Shown here in pieces: positions 6,330 to 8,697 of a stretch of DNA of 8,697 nt. Each line of letters starts with the position of its first letter. The first letter of the stretch is position 1. The notes under the pieces were generated by a model, which worked only from the letters and a program-made list of their open reading frames with translations, ran no database searches and was not told where the DNA came from. The position numbers were made by a program, and so were the translations under genes. The stretch is taken from contig CAYVRW010000095.1 in the NCBI GenBank assembly GCA_964453575.1, forward strand, positions 1 through 8,697, written 5' to 3'. Source of the stretch: JABDBK01 sp964453575 (lineage in GTDB: Bacteria; Pseudomonadota; Gammaproteobacteria; DSM-16500).

Positions 6330-8294
6330 ATGGCAACAACATTTTCAAGATTAAAACACTATGTCATAGGGGACCCCTTAAATCCCTTTAGCCCAAACAT
6401 ATTGCGCCATATTTCATTGGTGGCTTTTTTAGCCTGGGTTGGCTTGGGTGCCGATGGTCTTTCGTCTTCTTGTTACGGTCCTGAAGAAGCGTTTATTGCG
6501 CTTGGTGCCCATACCCATCTTGCCTTATTCATTGCTATGGCCATGGCCATTACCGTTTTTATTATTGCGCTTGGCTATAACCAAGTCATTGAACTTTTTC
6601 CAAGCGGCGGCGGTGGTTATAAAGTTGCATCGCAATTACTTGGGCCTTACGTAGGACTCGTATCAGGTGCTGCGCTAATTGTTGATTACGTATTAACGAT
6701 TGCTGTTTCAACAGCAGCTGGCATGAATGCCATTTTTAGTTTTCTTCCAACACATCTAGAGCCTTTTAAACTTGTCGCAGAAGCCTTGCTTATTTTGACG
6801 TTAATTGCGCTTAATATGCGTGGCATGAAAGAATCCATTAAACTTTTATTGCCTATTTTTCTAGGATTTATCGTCACGCATTTTGTATTAATTGTGTATG
6901 GCATTGCAGTGCATGGTAAAGGTCTATTAAATATTGTTCCAGATACGCTCACTCAAACCAGAGAACTTACGGCAACGATTGGCTTATTGCCCATGCTTGC
7001 ACTTTTGTTCCATGCTTATTCCTTAGGTAGCGGAACGTATACAGGTCTTGAAGCTGTTTCAAATAATGCAAATCGTTTAAGTGAACCGCGTGTCAGAACT
7101 GGTAAATGGACCATGTTATACATGGCCATATCATTAAGTTTTACCGCTGCCGGCATTATTTTATTATATTTATTATGGGCGGCAAAAGCAGTGCCGGGTC
7201 AAACATTAAATGCCGTTGTGTTTCATTCCATTTTAGGCGATTCGGGATTAGGTAAAATTGTTTTATACATTACCTTATTATTAGAAGCGGGATTGTTATT
7301 TGTAGCAGCTAACTCAGGATTTTTAGCAGGCCCTAATGTTTTATCGAATATGGCTGTAGATAATTGGGTACCTAATCGATTTCGCCATTTATCATCACGT
7401 CTGGTGGTGCAAAATGGAATTATTGTTTTTGGTATATTAGCGCTACTGATTTTATTGTGGAGTCGAGGCGAAGTTTCTTGGTTAGTGATTCTTTATAGTA
7501 TTAATGTATTTGTCACATTTTCATTGTGTCTTTTGGGTTTATGTGTTTATTGGGCAAAACATCGAGCGACAGCATCACCACGATGGAGATGGCGCTTAGC
7601 GTTTTCTGCCTTTGCTTGTATAGTCACGACAAGTATGTTGTTTGTGACCTTATTTTCAAAATTTCAATCAGGCGGTTGGGTTACTGTGGTCATCACTCTC
7701 GCAGTCATTGGCTTGTGTCTTCTTATTAATAAGCATTATGTTTCCGTACAAAAAAAATTAGCACAGCTTGATGCACAACTTAAACAACCCATTCATTTCA
7801 AAAAACATCCTCATCCTATTACCATTGATCCACATCAACCTACAGCAGTTATTTTAATAGGCAAAAATCCAGGCGTTGGCATGCATACCTTATTATGTGT
7901 ATTGCGGCTTTTCCCCAATCATTTTAAAAATTTTATTTTTCTGAGTGTAGGTATTGTTGATGTAGAAAGTTTCTCTGGAGGCACCGCGCTAGAAGAAATG
8001 CGTGATAAGGTGACTGATACCTTACAATATTTTGTCGATTATTGCTCACAATATGGCATTCCTTCCGAAAGTTATGCAGGTTTTGGCACCGATATTGTCG
8101 AAAAACTCATGGCATTAGCTGAAAAAGTCGAAGATAAATATCCAAATTGTATCTTTTTTGCAAGCAAACTCATATTTGAGCATGATCATTGGACAACACG
8201 TTTGCTTCATAATGAAACACCCAATACTTTACAACGATATTTACATTTACAAGGTAAAGAACTGGTCATTTTACCGATGAAAATCTACAATTAA
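6330..8294 (+). CDS. KimA-like APC-superfamily permease with C-terminal cytosolic domain
   Basis: This 654-residue inner-membrane protein has about 12 hydrophobic helices (residues 28-467) followed by a cytosolic region of about 185 residues. The membrane part resembles Bacillus KimA, a proton-coupled potassium importer: DGLSSSCYG near the N-terminus, PSGGGGYKV (91-99), DYVLTIAVS (119-127), TGLEAVSNN (238-246) and VAANSGFLAGPNVLSNMA (325-342). Residues matching KimA's potassium ligands as I recall them are all present: Asp42, Tyr49, Asp119, Thr123, Ser127, Thr238, Glu241 and Tyr389. Many relatives are simply labelled amino acid transporters, and the substrate is unproven. The tail (about 500-654, starting TAVILIGKNPGVG and including LLHNET) looks like an alpha/beta, USP-like regulatory domain without an obvious ATP motif. 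I chose ATG 6330 because GTGAGG lies just upstream (short 3-nt spacer). An in-frame GTG at 6321 would add three residues. It follows the dehydrogenase gene closely. Confidence 0.88.
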   Translation: MATTFSRLKHYVIGDPLNPFSPNILRHISLVAFLAWVGLGADGLSSSCYGPEEAFIALGAHTHLALFIAMAMAITVFIIALGYNQVIELFPSGGGGYKVASQLLGPYVGLVSGAALIVDYVLTIAVSTAAGMNAIFSFLPTHLEPFKLVAEALLILTLIALNMRGMKESIKLLLPIFLGFIVTHFVLIVYGIAVHGKGLLNIVPDTLTQTRELTATIGLLPMLALLFHAYSLGSGTYTGLEAVSNNANRLSEPRVRTGKWTMLYMAISLSFTAAGIILLYLLWAAKAVPGQTLNAVVFHSILGDSGLGKIVLYITLLLEAGLLFVAANSGFLAGPNVLSNMAVDNWVPNRFRHLSSRLVVQNGIIVFGILALLILLWSRGEVSWLVILYSINVFVTFSLCLLGLCVYWAKHRATASPRWRWRLAFSAFACIVTTSMLFVTLFSKFQSGGWVTVVITLAVIGLCLLINKHYVSVQKKLAQLDAQLKQPIHFKKHPHPITIDPHQPTAVILIGKNPGVGMHTLLCVLRLFPNHFKNFIFLSVGIVDVESFSGGTALEEMRDKVTDTLQYFVDYCSQYGIPSESYAGFGTDIVEKLMALAEKVEDKYPNCIFFASKLIFEHDHWTTRLLHNETPNTLQRYLHLQGKELVILPMKIYN

Positions 8295-8313
8295 TTCACA
8301 ATGGGTATATAAT
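8284..8313 (+). promoter_or_regulatory. Possible sigma70 promoter of the methyltransferase gene
   Basis: TATAAT at 8308-8313 is preceded by an 18-bp spacer and TCTACA at 8284-8289 (four of six matches to TTGACA). The -35 box overlaps the last codons of the transporter gene. No terminator hairpin is visible between the two genes, so read-through transcription may also occur. Confidence 0.45.
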
Positions 8314-8359
8314 AAATAGATAGTCTAATCCAGATAGTTAAAAATAAAAGGATAACTCC

Positions 8360-8697
8360 GTGAAATCAGAACGAAAAGTCATTATAGAACAACACAAACG
8401 CTTCTCCCATTCTGCACTATGGCGATTACAGCGTGAATATTTTGATAAAGAAGGCATTAACGCCTGGGTCAACCAAGTTCCTTTTTATATTACCAGTAAT
8501 CCTTATATTGCTAATACCTATGCGCAAATTGCACTTACTTTTATGCGCGATTGGATTGCCAAAAATCCCGATGCTAAAAATCATACTTTTTATATCATGG
8601 AATTAGGCACAGGATCAGGCCGTTTTAGTTATTATGTTATAAAATCCATACTTGAGACGATGAAACAGCATCAAATTAATGACATTAAATTTTGTTA
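8360..8697 (+). CDS. SAM-dependent methyltransferase, N-terminal part (truncated by window end)
   Basis: An open frame starts at GTG 8360 and runs off the window after 112 complete codons. AAGGA at 8348-8352 with a 7-nt spacer supports the GTG start, and no in-frame ATG lies near it. The protein begins MKSERKVIIEQHKRFSHSAL. Residues 78-93 read YIMELGTGSGRFSYYV. ELGTGSG (81-87) is the glycine-rich motif I that binds S-adenosylmethionine in class I methyltransferases, with an acidic residue ahead of the glycines. An N-terminal segment of about 75 residues, with PFYITSNPYIANTYAQ at 41-56, precedes it and may contribute to substrate recognition. The substrate is unknown and the catalytic end is missing. 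The gene appears to have its own promoter downstream of the transporter. Confidence 0.75.
   Translation, partial: MKSERKVIIEQHKRFSHSALWRLQREYFDKEGINAWVNQVPFYITSNPYIANTYAQIALTFMRDWIAKNPDAKNHTFYIMELGTGSGRFSYYVIKSILETMKQHQINDIKFC

Overview
The window looks like chromosomal DNA of a Legionellales-type gammaproteobacterium (Coxiella/Legionella/Aquicella relatives). I infer this from four things: AT-rich genes, an HSD10-type dehydrogenase beside an ETF operon, abundant amino-acid-type permeases, and one large orphan protein shaped like a host-directed or envelope protein. No rRNA, tRNA or unmistakable marker gene is present, so the assignment is tentative. I found no IS element, CRISPR array, tRNA or riboswitch.

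Layout. Positions 1-114 hold a GC-rich, partly decayed intergenic repeat. Positions 115-2154 (minus) encode a 679-residue protein I do not recognise. It has hydrophobic helical hairpins alternating with charged coiled-coil stretches, in what appears to be a three-fold internal repeat. A 205-bp divergent spacer follows, with a good sigma70-like promoter for the plus-strand gene. Positions 2360-3727 (plus) encode a CAT/YfnA-like APC-family amino acid permease. It converges on etfBA (minus, 3784-5477), and the 56-bp GC-rich gap holds two hairpins, one acting as a plausible terminator. A 72-bp divergent spacer with a perfect 10-bp palindrome separates etfB from a plus-strand pair: an HSD10-type 3-hydroxyacyl-CoA dehydrogenase (5550-6314) and a KimA-like transporter with a large C-terminal cytosolic domain (6330-8294). 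The window ends inside a GTG-started SAM-dependent methyltransferase (8360 onward, truncated).

How the genes may work together. ETF takes electrons from acyl-CoA dehydrogenases, and the HSD10-type enzyme performs the later NAD-dependent 3-hydroxyacyl-CoA oxidation. Their head-to-head arrangement suggests a shared role in fatty-acid or branched-chain amino-acid breakdown. The first permease would supply amino acids, which fits an organism that lives on them. The second permease is usually labelled an amino acid transporter by family. However, it keeps the residues that I recall coordinating potassium in Bacillus KimA, so potassium import is a serious alternative. The best candidate for something undescribed is the 679-residue protein with its repeated architecture and glutamate-rich C-terminal tail.
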